From Bacteroidales bacterium (GTDB taxonomy: Bacteria; Bacteroidota; Bacteroidia; Bacteroidales; UBA932), in assembly GCA_017423025.1 (NCBI GenBank), contig JAFPGC010000007.1, positions 1 to 49,487 of the forward strand: DNA of 49,487 bases. Direction: 5' to 3'. Every line of letters begins with the position of its first letter. The stretch's first letter is position 1. Below are positions 1-8,348 of the stretch, piece by piece. The notes beneath the pieces were generated by a model that was not told the DNA's origin, did not search any database, and was given only the letters and a program-made list of their open reading frames with translations. Both the position numbers and the translations under genes were made by a program.

Positions 1-437
1 CAGATGCTGTGTCCTTCGCCTTCCTGAATCTGCAGCTCGGCATCCGGGCAGATGGCGTCCAGCTCCTCCTTGACGATATCCTCTCCCTTCAGGAACCTTT
101 TCTCCATATAGAACCTGTAGCGTTTCTCACCGGGATTCTTTTTGATATAGTCCGCCATGATTTTCAGCGCATCCTGCTTACCGTCGGGCTCAATCCGCTC
201 TCCCATGGGTGCGTACTCAAAACCTACTGGAATGGTGACATGCACGTGGCTGTCGATGATGCCGGGCATGATGAACTTGCCGCCCAGGTCCGTGACTTCG
301 CCTTCAAAATCCTTGAGGCCGGCTTCGTCGCCGACATAAACGAATTTGCCGTCCTTTACCGCCAGTGCAGTGGCCTGCGGATGGTTCTTGTCAGAAGTGA
401 AGATCTTAGCGTTCTTGATAATGTGGTCAGCTTTCAT
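1..437 (-). CDS. Amidohydrolase family protein (N-terminal part, cut by window edge)
   Basis: The frame opens at the ATG at 437 and stays open to base 1, so about 145 N-terminal residues are present and the rest lies outside. The start MKADHIIKNAKIFTSDKNHP is typical of the small beta-sandwich of YtcJ-like amidohydrolases. It is followed by the metal-binding strand MPGIIDSHVHV, whose HxH motif supplies two ligands in the amidohydrolase superfamily. Substrate cannot be told from this piece. It is the last gene of a same-strand run, 23 bp after the DUF3089 hydrolase, so it probably shares that transcript. Confidence 0.85.
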   Translation of the reverse strand, partial: MKADHIIKNAKIFTSDKNHPQATALAVKDGKFVYVGDEAGLKDFEGEVTDLGGKFIMPGIIDSHVHVTIPVGFEYAPMGERIEPDGKQDALKIMADYIKKNPGEKRYRFYMEKRFLKGEDIVKEELDAICPDAELQIQEGEGHSI

Positions 438-460
438 AGTTTCTTTCTTTTATTTGGTTA

Positions 461-1417
461 TTATTTATTCAGATAGGCGGCCACGCGCTTGGCGACGTTG
501 GCCTTGATATTGTTGAAGTAGTACATATAGTCGTATGCGTGGCGGCCATCCGGGCCAAAGAACTGGGCCGATACTTGGGCCACATACTCCGACACCGGAG
601 GTACTTGGGCATGCGTCACCACCACTCCGCGCTTGAGGTTAATCTGCGCATCGGCCCCGACATCCCCGATGGAGCGCTCTCCAGTTTCCTCGTCCAGGAT
701 GATGGAACCCAGGTTCATGCTGGCCGGAGCATAGGTCTCGTCCAGTTTCCAGTTGAGGGGGTTGATGCTCATGGTTTCGGGCAGGACCACCACATTGTGG
801 GCGTTGGTCTCCACATTCCCGGGTCCCTCCGTGTTAAAGGCAATGATGACGCCCGTGTCGGTTTCGCCGGTGGCGAACTTCAGGTGCGGGTTGGCCGCAA
901 GATAGCTCTTGGTAACAGAGTAGCCGATGGTGTAGGCCGCGAGCATACGCGAATAGTACTCGGGGTGATCCTTGAAGTAGGTGCGGAGCAGCAGCAGTGC
1001 CATAGCCGATCCCTGGCTGTGGCCGGCGATGATGAACGGACGTCCGCCGTTGCAATTTTCAAAGTAATAGTCCAGCGCGGCGGTAATATCCTCATAGGGC
1101 ATCCCCACAAACGCGCCGTCGGCGTTTCCGGTCTTCTTGAAAATTTCACCGGCATACTTCAGGCCGGACTGTCTGTAATACGGCACAAATACATTGGTAG
1201 CCTCTGCGAAGGCCGCTGCGTGGTCCCTGTATTCAATCTTGGCACCTTCCCGCATCTCGGCGTTGTCGATGGTCGCAAAATCGGGGGCACCTTCCTCAAA
1301 GCTGCCCAGGATGTACTCCGTGGCGTAAATATAAAACGTGTCAACCTTCTTGGTAATCTCAGGGAGCTTATACCAACTTGCTTTCTTGGAATAGTCGATA
1401 GGAATAATCTTGTCCAT
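461..1417 (-). CDS. DUF3089-type alpha/beta hydrolase
   Basis: A 318-residue protein with a clear alpha/beta-hydrolase nucleophile elbow, GHSQGS at residues 132-137, so Ser134 is the likely nucleophile. The N-terminal part with VFVPYYRQSG and the overall length fit the DUF3089 (PF11288) family of predicted lipase/esterase-like enzymes. No signal peptide or membrane segment is visible, so it is probably cytoplasmic. It lies between the histidine phosphatase and the amidohydrolase with short gaps. Substrate unknown. Confidence 0.85.
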   Translation of the reverse strand: MDKIIPIDYSKKASWYKLPEITKKVDTFYIYATEYILGSFEEGAPDFATIDNAEMREGAKIEYRDHAAAFAEATNVFVPYYRQSGLKYAGEIFKKTGNADGAFVGMPYEDITAALDYYFENCNGGRPFIIAGHSQGSAMALLLLRTYFKDHPEYYSRMLAAYTIGYSVTKSYLAANPHLKFATGETDTGVIIAFNTEGPGNVETNAHNVVVLPETMSINPLNWKLDETYAPASMNLGSIILDEETGERSIGDVGADAQINLKRGVVVTHAQVPPVSEYVAQVSAQFFGPDGRHAYDYMYYFNNIKANVAKRVAAYLNK

Positions 1418-1452
1418 AGTTCAGCATTATTATTAGTGTGGTTATTATTTCT

Positions 1453-2073
1453 TTAGAACTTATACCGGTCAATCGCAAGCTCCTGACCGTAATAAATTTT
1501 GTCGTCTGCTATCAGTGTGGGAGCTCCATCTTTAGCTTCTATGATATTCACGCAGCAATTATACGGAACGTGTCCATGCCAGAAATCATCCGGATTATCA
1601 TACAGGAAATTCAGCATGGCTCTCAGGGCGCATCCGTGAGTGGATACCAGATAGGTCTTATCATCATCTTTTGCTATAAACTCTTTCAGGAACTCCTGTG
1701 TTCTTATCATTAACTCTGTGGCGCTTTCGCCTTTTGGAAACTTAAAGTTCACATCCGGCTCTTTCAGAAACCGGACTATCTTTTCATCCCGGATGTCCAT
1801 CCTTTCGTAGCTGCCAAAATTCATCTCCTTGATGCGCTCGTCGAAGGAAACGGGAATGTCGTTGCCAGATTCCCTAAGGATAATCTCCGCGGTCTCCTTT
1901 GCCCTGCTTAACGGACTGGATATGCAATGGTTAAAACGGATGCCTTTCATGCCCCGTCCTGTAAGCTGGGCAAGCAGAATGCCGTTTTCATTCAACGGGT
2001 CATTGCTCCACCCCTGCAGATAGCCTTTCTTATTGGCCTCCGTCTCTCCGTGCCGAACTATATAAATCCGCAT
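1453..2073 (-). CDS. Histidine phosphatase (phosphoglycerate mutase-like) family protein
   Basis: A 206-residue protein beginning MRIYIVRHGETEAN. The RHGE motif (residues 7-10) carries the histidine that is phosphorylated in this superfamily, and the second catalytic histidine is His146 in VSTHGCALRAML. Size fits small broad-specificity phosphatases of the CobC/PhoE/GpmB type. The set cannot be split by sequence alone, so the substrate is open (sugar phosphate, alpha-ribazole phosphate and others are possible). It starts 4 bp downstream of the SLC13 transporter stop, which implies cotranscription. Confidence 0.88.
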   Translation of the reverse strand: MRIYIVRHGETEANKKGYLQGWSNDPLNENGILLAQLTGRGMKGIRFNHCISSPLSRAKETAEIILRESGNDIPVSFDERIKEMNFGSYERMDIRDEKIVRFLKEPDVNFKFPKGESATELMIRTQEFLKEFIAKDDDKTYLVSTHGCALRAMLNFLYDNPDDFWHGHVPYNCCVNIIEAKDGAPTLIADDKIYYGQELAIDRYKF

Positions 2074-2077
2074 TCTT

Positions 2078-3880
2078 CTACTGCAAAGGAGTTAAGGGAT
2101 AAACGATGTTGACAATAAAGATATTGGCGGCGAGGATGATGAAGTTCATCGGCAGGCCGATTCTTATAAAGTCGCTGAAGCGGTAGCCGCCGGGCGCATA
2201 GACCAGCATGTGGGTAGGGGAGCCGATGGGTGTGGCGAAGCTGCTGCTGACGCTGATCATCAGGGCAATGAGGAAGGGGAAGGGGTCGTAGCCCAAGGTC
2301 ACGGCCGCATCATACATGATGGGGAAGAACATGGCACCCGCTGCCGTATTGGAAATGAACTCGGTGGCAAACGTGCCCACAAGGCAGATGGCCGTCATTA
2401 CCACCAGAGGGTTGGAGCCACAGACATCTAGGATGCCGAAGGCCAGCCGCTCGGCAATACCCGTTTTTTGGATGGCCAACCCCAGGACGACCGATCCGGC
2501 AAACACCATGATAATATCCCAGTCGATGGCCTTCATGGCCTGGTTGGGCGTACAGCAGCGAAACACGAGCATGGCCGCCGCCGCGATAAATGCACACTGC
2601 AGGAGGGGCAGGACTTTAAGGGCCGACAGCACAACCATGGCAATCATAATGAAGGTTGATACAAGGGTCTTGGGCCCGGAGTAAGGGATTTGCTGCGAAT
2701 CGAAGAACTGCACATCCTTACTCATTGCCTCGGTGTTGAGGTTCAGTTCCGGCGGGCATTCGAGCAGCAGCGTGTCTCCGGCGTGGAGTTTGATTTGTTG
2801 CGGCGCCCGCTTCAAGCATTCTCCCTGCCGGGCTACAGCCACCAGAACCATGTTATTGTCTTTCTCAAACGTGGTTTCTCTAATTGTTTTGCGGATGAGG
2901 CTGCTTCTAGGCGGGACGTGGGCCGTGCGGAGCTGACGGCTATGGTCCAGCTCATCCATTGAAAAGACCGTATGGTTGGCATTTACAAAACCGTGACTCT
3001 CCTTGAGGTCCAGAATCTCGTCAATCTGACCGGCAAAGATCAATCGGTCATTGCCCATAATGGGCTCCTTATCGGATACAGGCGAGATGACCGTGTCGAA
3101 ATGGACCAGTTCGATGAGCTTACCGCCGGGAACCTCGTTGAGACGGGCCTCGGCTATGGTCTTTCCAACATACGGATTGTCGGACGGAACCACGAGTTCG
3201 ACGGTATAATCAGCCGTCTCTTCAAAGGCCGATGAAGGGGTCTGCCGCTCCGGCAGCAGACGGCGCATGGCAATGATGGAGAGGATGCCGATGAGCAGGC
3301 AGAACAAGCCGGGGAGGGTGGTCGCCAGCACGTTCATGCTGGTGCCCGTATGGTCGGCATAGAGTCCCGAGATAATCAGGTTGGGAGGTGTGCCGATGAG
3401 CGTACACACGCCGCCCATGCCCGAGGCATAGCTCAGCGGAATAAGCAGCTTGGACGGTGAGATTCCCAGTTTCTTGGACCAGATCTTCACAATGTTCACG
3501 AACAGGGCCACTACCGTGGTGTTGCTGAGGAAGGAGCTGAGGGCCGCCACCGGTACCATCAGGCGCGCTACGGCATCCGGATAGGACTTGGGATGACCCA
3601 GGAGGTGCTTGACTATCCATTGCAGCACACCCGTATGCATGAGTCCTGCCACAACCACGAACAAGACCCCCACCACCACGACGGATGTATTGCTGAAGCC
3701 CGAGAAGGCTTCTTTGGCATCCAGCACGCCCGTCACATACAAAATGCCTATGGCTCCCAAAAAGACCACGTCGGAGCGCAATTTGGTAAAGAGCAGCACG
3801 CTGAACATGGTCAGTACCGTGAAGATGGTTATCCACGCGTGAAGGTTAAAGCCTAAAAACATAAAAGATTCAGCATCCAT
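2078..3880 (-). CDS. SLC13/DASS-type anion transporter with central TrkA-C (RCK_C) domains
   Basis: A 600-residue integral membrane protein. The first and last thirds are strings of hydrophobic helices. Residues of the type SNTTVVALF and GTPPNLIISGLYA in the first half, with the matching SNTAAGAMFFPI and GSPTHMLVYAPGGY in the second half, are the paired SNT and helix-hairpin signatures of the divalent anion:Na+ symporter family. Between the halves, about residues 215-390, lie two soluble RCK_C-like regulatory domains, as in many bacterial 'SLC13 family permease' proteins. Substrate could be sulfate or dicarboxylate; not decidable here. It follows the SpoIIE phosphatase by 22 bp. Confidence 0.9.
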   Translation of the reverse strand: MDAESFMFLGFNLHAWITIFTVLTMFSVLLFTKLRSDVVFLGAIGILYVTGVLDAKEAFSGFSNTSVVVVGVLFVVVAGLMHTGVLQWIVKHLLGHPKSYPDAVARLMVPVAALSSFLSNTTVVALFVNIVKIWSKKLGISPSKLLIPLSYASGMGGVCTLIGTPPNLIISGLYADHTGTSMNVLATTLPGLFCLLIGILSIIAMRRLLPERQTPSSAFEETADYTVELVVPSDNPYVGKTIAEARLNEVPGGKLIELVHFDTVISPVSDKEPIMGNDRLIFAGQIDEILDLKESHGFVNANHTVFSMDELDHSRQLRTAHVPPRSSLIRKTIRETTFEKDNNMVLVAVARQGECLKRAPQQIKLHAGDTLLLECPPELNLNTEAMSKDVQFFDSQQIPYSGPKTLVSTFIMIAMVVLSALKVLPLLQCAFIAAAAMLVFRCCTPNQAMKAIDWDIIMVFAGSVVLGLAIQKTGIAERLAFGILDVCGSNPLVVMTAICLVGTFATEFISNTAAGAMFFPIMYDAAVTLGYDPFPFLIALMISVSSSFATPIGSPTHMLVYAPGGYRFSDFIRIGLPMNFIILAANIFIVNIVYPLTPLQ

Positions 3881-3902
3881 AATTTATACTGCTTTCATAG
3901 TT

Positions 3903-5984
3903 CTAGTTCTTGGTATTTTTGATGGTAAGGCACATCATGGTGAGGTCGTCGTTGGGCTCGGCCCCATTCCTATGCTTTTCTACGTCGGCAACGATGGTTT
4001 CAATTACTTGCTGGGCCGATTCGTAGCGGCAATTTCTGAAGAAATGGAGCAGGCGATCATCCCCAAACTGCTCGTGGGCGGGATTTTCGGCCTCATTGAG
4101 TCCGTCGGTATAGACAAATAGCGGTTTGCCCATGATGCTCTCTATCTCATCTCCCACGAACTCCAGGCCCGGCAAGACTCCGATGGGGGTGTTGGGGTGC
4201 ATCTGGATGAAGTCGTAGCCCTGGTTGCCGTCTCCCAGGATGGGCGGATTGTGGCCGGCATTGCAGAACGAGAGGTGCCCCGTCTGCAGGTCTATAAGTC
4301 CCAGGAACATGGTGACAAACATGTTGCCTTCGTTATCGGCCCCCGAAAGGGCGTCGTTGATGCGTGTGCAGATTTCGGCAGGAGTCATAGACTGCTTGGC
4401 CAGCGTCTGGAACAGACGGGTGGCCTGCGCCATGAACAGCGAAGCGGGTACGCCCTTGCCGCTGACGTCGCCTACGGCAAAATAGAGGCTGTTGTCTGAA
4501 AGCAGGTAGCCGTACAAGTCTCCGCCCACTTCTCTGGCGGGCATCATGGACGCATACATGTCCAGGCCCGGATAGATGGGGAACATGCAGGGGACCATGG
4601 ACATCTGGATGTCCCGGGCGATGCGCAGTTCGCTCTCCATGCGCTCCTTGATGGTGGTGGTCTCTTCCAGCTGGTCGTAGGCCTCCTTCAGCGCCTCGTG
4701 GGCCTTGTGGAGTTTTTGATCGGCCCTGCGGCGGAAGACGATGTAGATGGTAAAGGCGATCAGGAGGATTACCACGACGATGCCGGTATAGATCTGCCGC
4801 TGGCGGGCCGAACGGGCTTCGGCCTCCACAATCTCCATGTCTCTCACGTGGATGGAATGCAGTTCGCTGGCGTCGAGGCGGCGGTTGTTGATGATGGCCG
4901 AATCCAACACTTCGCAGATCTGCCGCGCCGTAAGATTGGTCGAATCCTGCCGGTTGAGCATCTGGTAGGCGCGATACTTCTTGAGCAGATATCGCTGTAT
5001 GTTGTCCAGGGAGTAGACGTTGAGCTCCTTCTGGAGGTATTCCATAATGGTGCGGTAGCTGGCTACGGCCTCGTCCCAGCGCTGCGCAACGGTTAAATAG
5101 TCACTGGCGTTGGTAAGGCCCTCAGTGGTGTTGGAGAACTGGGTCTGGCGGTATTCCTGATAGGCATTCTCGGCCTCCTGGTGACGCCCCGTTCCCTCTA
5201 GCGAGATGGCCTGGAAAATCTTGAACCTGCCCCACTGCTTGTCAATGTAGTCCTCGTCGTCGGGATAATGCTCCTTGTACTCCTGCACCAGCTGTCCCAG
5301 GCGTTCCGTCCAGAAAAGCCCCTGCTCATATCCCTTGACATTGACCCAGATGTAGGCGATGTTGATGATTCCGGCCACGGCATCGCGATAGGCCGATTTG
5401 GAAGCCTTCTTCTGAATATTGTCCAGGTGCATCTGATAGGCCCGCTCCAGCATGTCGGTAGCCGTGGGGTCTTCCTTGTCGAAATAAGTCTTGGAGCAGC
5501 CCGCGAAAATGAGCAGGTTGGTGTAATCGCTGGTGGTGTCGCACTGGATTTTCTCGAGCCGGGTGATGATGGGAAGGGCCGTATGCAGGGCCGATGCGTA
5601 TTCGGCATACCGACAAAGCTGGCTGGTAAGGTAGCTGGCCGATTTGGCATAGTAGAACAGGTCGTTGGGGTCCGTGGAATTCTCCGTGACCCTTATGGCC
5701 TCCTGCCAGAAGTACTCGGCCAGTTCGCGCTGGCCCAGCTGATAATGGGCATAGCCCTGCCAGTAGTTGCTCTCGCCTTTGGAAAGCTTTCCGGCCTTTC
5801 CCAGGCTGTCGGCCAAGCTTTGCAACCTTTCATAGTCCCTTGCCTGGGAGGCTGCGTTAATCTGGCTGATGGCTTCCGGGGCGGAGGATTTATTGGCTCC
5901 ACTCTGACAGCCGGTGAAGGGCAGCGCCGTGAACATAAGCACGACGGCCGCCAAAGCAAAGGTCTGAACAACTGACTTTTTCAT
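3903..5984 (-). CDS. TPR lipoprotein with C-terminal SpoIIE/PP2C-type serine phosphatase
   Basis: A 693-residue signalling protein. An N-terminal lipoprotein signal ends at LPFTGC (Cys26). Residues about 40-380 are helical TPR-like repeats in the periplasm, followed by a TM helix at about 399-418, a coiled linker, and a cytosolic SpoIIE phosphatase at about 480-690. The metal-binding motifs GGDL (487-490), GDVSGKG (505-511), YTDG (625-628) and NDDLT (678-682) are all present, so it should be active. Such phosphatases usually dephosphorylate STAS-domain anti-anti-sigma factors. No STAS or HATPase partner is encoded in this window. It may be tethered both by lipid and by the TM helix. Confidence 0.9.
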   Translation of the reverse strand: MKKSVVQTFALAAVVLMFTALPFTGCQSGANKSSAPEAISQINAASQARDYERLQSLADSLGKAGKLSKGESNYWQGYAHYQLGQRELAEYFWQEAIRVTENSTDPNDLFYYAKSASYLTSQLCRYAEYASALHTALPIITRLEKIQCDTTSDYTNLLIFAGCSKTYFDKEDPTATDMLERAYQMHLDNIQKKASKSAYRDAVAGIINIAYIWVNVKGYEQGLFWTERLGQLVQEYKEHYPDDEDYIDKQWGRFKIFQAISLEGTGRHQEAENAYQEYRQTQFSNTTEGLTNASDYLTVAQRWDEAVASYRTIMEYLQKELNVYSLDNIQRYLLKKYRAYQMLNRQDSTNLTARQICEVLDSAIINNRRLDASELHSIHVRDMEIVEAEARSARQRQIYTGIVVVILLIAFTIYIVFRRRADQKLHKAHEALKEAYDQLEETTTIKERMESELRIARDIQMSMVPCMFPIYPGLDMYASMMPAREVGGDLYGYLLSDNSLYFAVGDVSGKGVPASLFMAQATRLFQTLAKQSMTPAEICTRINDALSGADNEGNMFVTMFLGLIDLQTGHLSFCNAGHNPPILGDGNQGYDFIQMHPNTPIGVLPGLEFVGDEIESIMGKPLFVYTDGLNEAENPAHEQFGDDRLLHFFRNCRYESAQQVIETIVADVEKHRNGAEPNDDLTMMCLTIKNTKN

Positions 5985-6004
5985 ATGGGGAGGATATAGG
6001 GGGA

Positions 6005-6562
6005 TTACTCTTGTGTTTCCTTAATGTAGCAGGCCACCAGCCCATAGGTAATGGTGGGACGGATCCAGATCTCTACCATCATATAGTTGCTGGTCTCATC
6101 GATGGGCTCCATATAGATGACGATGTTATAGATTATCGCCAGGAGCATATCGATGATGAAAATCATCCACAGGTTGCCCTTGGAATAGGTTTTCCAATCC
6201 TTCCGGGCATAGAAGAAGGTGAGCATCATGACCAGTGCCACGGCCAGGACCAAACAAGCCAGGTGGAGGGGATAATTGGAAATCTTGGGCGGGAAAAGGA
6301 TGTCCCTGAGCAGAACCGTGGTGCCCACGCAGACCGTGCACCAATAGTAGAACTGCTCCTTGCTAATGCGATACTTGAAGAAATACATCCCCATCATTAC
6401 CAGGCAGGCAATGTAGAACAAGTTGAGTACCAACTCGGGCCAAGTCTGACTTATGCCGAAATGCAGCACTCCGTAAAGCATTATCACCACGGACAGAATA
6501 GCGGCAACAGCGGTGATCCCGACATCGAAGATCTCCGACTTCTTCTTGAATCTTATTTCCAT
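6005..6562 (-). CDS. Six-helix membrane protein of unknown function
   Basis: A 185-residue protein with about six hydrophobic segments separated by short charged loops, and a positively charged N-terminus (MEIRFKKKSE). I do not recognise the family. It is the first gene of the minus-strand run that continues into the SpoIIE phosphatase 20 bp downstream. A multi-TM protein directly in front of a TPR-SpoIIE protein could be its membrane sensor or partner, but that is inference from position only. A weak -7-like TATCTTGC lies upstream near 6602-6609. Confidence 0.75.
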   Translation of the reverse strand: MEIRFKKKSEIFDVGITAVAAILSVVIMLYGVLHFGISQTWPELVLNLFYIACLVMMGMYFFKYRISKEQFYYWCTVCVGTTVLLRDILFPPKISNYPLHLACLVLAVALVMMLTFFYARKDWKTYSKGNLWMIFIIDMLLAIIYNIVIYMEPIDETSNYMMVEIWIRPTITYGLVACYIKETQE

Positions 6563-6698
6563 AGCTTTAGTGTTAAGCTGGTTGGTTAGTTATTCAACTA
6601 TGCAAGATAAGAAAAAAAACACGAAAAAACAAATGCCGCTTCTGCGCCCATGGAGCTCTTCGAGACCGAGATGAGCAAATAGTTTATATAGGCCAAAT

Positions 6699-6800
6699 CT
6701 GCCTCATTACCCACTTTTCTGCATCATTTCCTCAAATTTGATGCAGATAATTATAAAATGAGGCAGAAAAAAGCTATCTTTGCACTATAATAATGATGCA
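6699..6800 (+). promoter_or_regulatory. Repeated CTGCMTCAT operator-like words upstream of the fic gene
   Basis: Two nested inverted repeats are visible. The outer pair is CTGCCTCATT (6699-6708) and AATGAGGCAG (6757-6766), 10 of 10 complementary. The inner pair is CTGCATCA (6719-6726) and TGATGCAG (6739-6746). A fifth, partial word, AATGATGCA, sits at 6792-6800 just before the start codon. The words flank the promoter of a gene whose product has a winged-helix end, so autoregulation is a natural reading, but this is inference. Confidence 0.6.
6775..6782 (+). promoter_or_regulatory. -7 box for fic (TATCTTTG)
   Basis: TATCTTTG matches the Bacteroidota -7 consensus TAnnTTTG and lies 20 bp before the ATG at 6803. 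No TTG is seen at the -33 spacing, and that position is occupied by the operator-like words, which fits a regulated promoter. Confidence 0.7.
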
Positions 6801-6802
6801 CT

Positions 6803-7849
6803 ATGCATGAGTTTGATTTCATAAACCGCCCCAAAGACCTCCTCACTCCGGAAGTCGTTAGCATCCTGACACGCCTCCATGAATGCCGTGGCAGGCAGGA
6901 GCTTTTTATAGAAGCTGAAGCAGATGTGTTCACGGCTTTGCTGGAGGTAGCGAAAATCCAGAGTACCGGTGCATCAAACCGCATCGAGGGCATCTATACT
7001 ACTGACGAGCGCCTTAATGCTATTGTCCAGGACAAAGTCAAGCCTCGCAACCGCGACGAGGAAGAGATTTCTGGCTATCGCGATGTTCTGGCCACCATCC
7101 ATGAATCCTATGAATATATAGCGCCGCGTCCCAACAACATCCTCCAGCTACACCGGGACCTCTATTCCTTCAGCAGCAGTTCTGTGGGAGGCGTATATAA
7201 GAACTCCGACAACATCATCGCAGAAAAACGCTCTGATGGAACGAAGACCGTACGCTTCCGCCCGGTGCCGGCCTTCCAGACGGCCGACGCCATGCTGAAC
7301 CTTTGCACGCGTTTTAACGAGGCCATCGAAGCTGGTACCTACGACCCGCTCCTCATGATGCCGGTGTTCATCTTGGATTTCCTCTGCATCCACCCATTCA
7401 ATGACGGGAACGGCCGTATGAGTCGCCTCTTGACACTCCTGCTGCTGTACCGCGCCGGATTCATCGTGGGCAAGTATATCAGTATCGAGATGCTCATCGA
7501 GAAGAGCAAGGATTCCTACTACGAGGCTCTGCAGTCCAGTTCCCAGAACTGGCATGAGAACGGCAACGACTACCTTCCTTTCCTCAAATATATGCTGGGC
7601 GTGGTGGTCAAGGCCTACAATGAATTCGAAGACCGTGTTGCATACCTGCGTCACCGGAAAATGTCCAAGGCCGATCGCATCAAGGACCTCATCGAGAAGA
7701 CGCCCGGGAAGATTTCAAAGAAGGAAATCGCCCAGGCCTGCCCGGATATCAGTGTTACCACCATCGAGCGCACCCTTGCGGAGCTTGTAGCCAGCGGATT
7801 TATAGATAAAATCGGTGTTGGGCGCTCTACAGCCTACGTTAAGAAGTAA
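6803..7849 (+). CDS. Fic family AMPylase-type protein with C-terminal winged helix
   Basis: A 348-residue protein. Residues 197-208 hold the full Fic core HPFNDGNGRMSR, with catalytic His197 and the anion-binding loop intact, so nucleotide transfer to a target hydroxyl is expected. An N-terminal SNRIEG (58-63) matches the (S/T)xxxE(G/N) inhibitory helix of class II Fic proteins, so the enzyme is probably auto-inhibited by Glu62. Residues about 290-345 form a winged helix (TPGKISKKEIAQACP... SVTTIERTLAELVASG). No separate antitoxin gene is nearby. The start fits the -7 box 20 bp upstream. Confidence 0.93.
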   Translation: MHEFDFINRPKDLLTPEVVSILTRLHECRGRQELFIEAEADVFTALLEVAKIQSTGASNRIEGIYTTDERLNAIVQDKVKPRNRDEEEISGYRDVLATIHESYEYIAPRPNNILQLHRDLYSFSSSSVGGVYKNSDNIIAEKRSDGTKTVRFRPVPAFQTADAMLNLCTRFNEAIEAGTYDPLLMMPVFILDFLCIHPFNDGNGRMSRLLTLLLLYRAGFIVGKYISIEMLIEKSKDSYYEALQSSSQNWHENGNDYLPFLKYMLGVVVKAYNEFEDRVAYLRHRKMSKADRIKDLIEKTPGKISKKEIAQACPDISVTTIERTLAELVASGFIDKIGVGRSTAYVKK

Positions 7850-7863
7850 CGTGGGGAGAAAGA

Positions 7864-7913
7864 CACCTCCACAAAAAAGGCCGGATTATCCGGCCAAATT
7901 TTTTGTGGAGGTG
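7864..7913. terminator. Palindromic bidirectional terminator shared by fic and ssrA
   Basis: The core stem is GGCCGGAT (7879-7886) with ATCCGGCC (7888-7895), flanked by an A-tract on one side and a T-tract on the other, so it can stop both the plus-strand fic message and the minus-strand tmRNA. Outside it, CACCTCCACAAAAAA (7864-7878) is the perfect reverse complement of 7899-7913, which extends the palindrome into the tmRNA acceptor strand. Confidence 0.85.
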
Positions 7914-8300
7914 AGCGGACTCGAACCGCTGTCCAAACGTCGCACCAGGCGGCTTTCTACATGTTTATCCTGCCTTTGGTTTTCGGGGCAAGCCAGCCGG
8001 AAGGCGGGCAAACTCACCCTTAGCCTTTAAGTCTTAACCGGCTTTAGAGGCGTCCACCGGAGCAGCCTCAAATGGATGATACCCCTTGAGGGGCCCTTAA
8101 GAGGCGGAAGGGCCGAGGGATACTCGTCGGCCTCGCAGCCTTGGCGAGGCGGATTAAGTTAATTTGCTTGGCAAATTAAGCAGCGAGAGCGTAGTTGTTG
8201 TTGGCAACTAATTTTGCGAAGTCTGAGATTTACGGGCAAGGCTTCCACGCCCGACATGCTTACCGTCCAGCATCAGCGCTGTCAAAACCAAAACACCCCC
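7906..8300 (-). ncRNA. ssrA: Transfer-messenger RNA (tmRNA)
   Basis: A one-piece tmRNA of about 395 nt. The 5' GGGGGUG (8300-8294) pairs with the 3' CACCUCC (7913-7907), followed by discriminator A at 7906. CCA is not encoded and must be added. The T-arm reads AGCGG-UUCGAGU-CCGCU. The tag reading frame is on the minus strand at 8205-8176: after UAGUU the resume codon GCC starts ANNNYALAA and ends UAA. The ALAA end is the usual proteolysis signal. tmRNA with SmpB rescues stalled ribosomes. Expression starts from TATCTTTG at 8322-8315. Confidence 0.96.
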
Positions 8301-8314
8301 GTTGAACGTGAGGG

Positions 8315-8322
8315 CAAAGATA
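8315..8322 (-). promoter_or_regulatory. -7 box for ssrA (TATCTTTG)
   Basis: On the minus strand TATCTTTG lies 14 bases before the mature tmRNA 5' end at 8300, so little 5' trimming is needed. It is back to back with the promoter of the NlpC/P60 gene. Confidence 0.75.
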
Positions 8323-8334
8323 CGAATTTTTTAT

Positions 8335-8342
8335 TAACTTTG
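8335..8342 (+). promoter_or_regulatory. -7 box for the NlpC/P60 gene (TAACTTTG)
   Basis: TAACTTTG ends 6 bases before the ATG at 8349. Transcription would start at or next to the start codon, so this mRNA is probably leaderless. Confidence 0.65.
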
Positions 8343-8348
8343 CGGGCT

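Noticed and set aside
8214-8348. N-terminal extension of the NlpC/P60 gene
   Set aside because: It lies in tmRNA and across the promoter. The lipoprotein signal starts at 8349.
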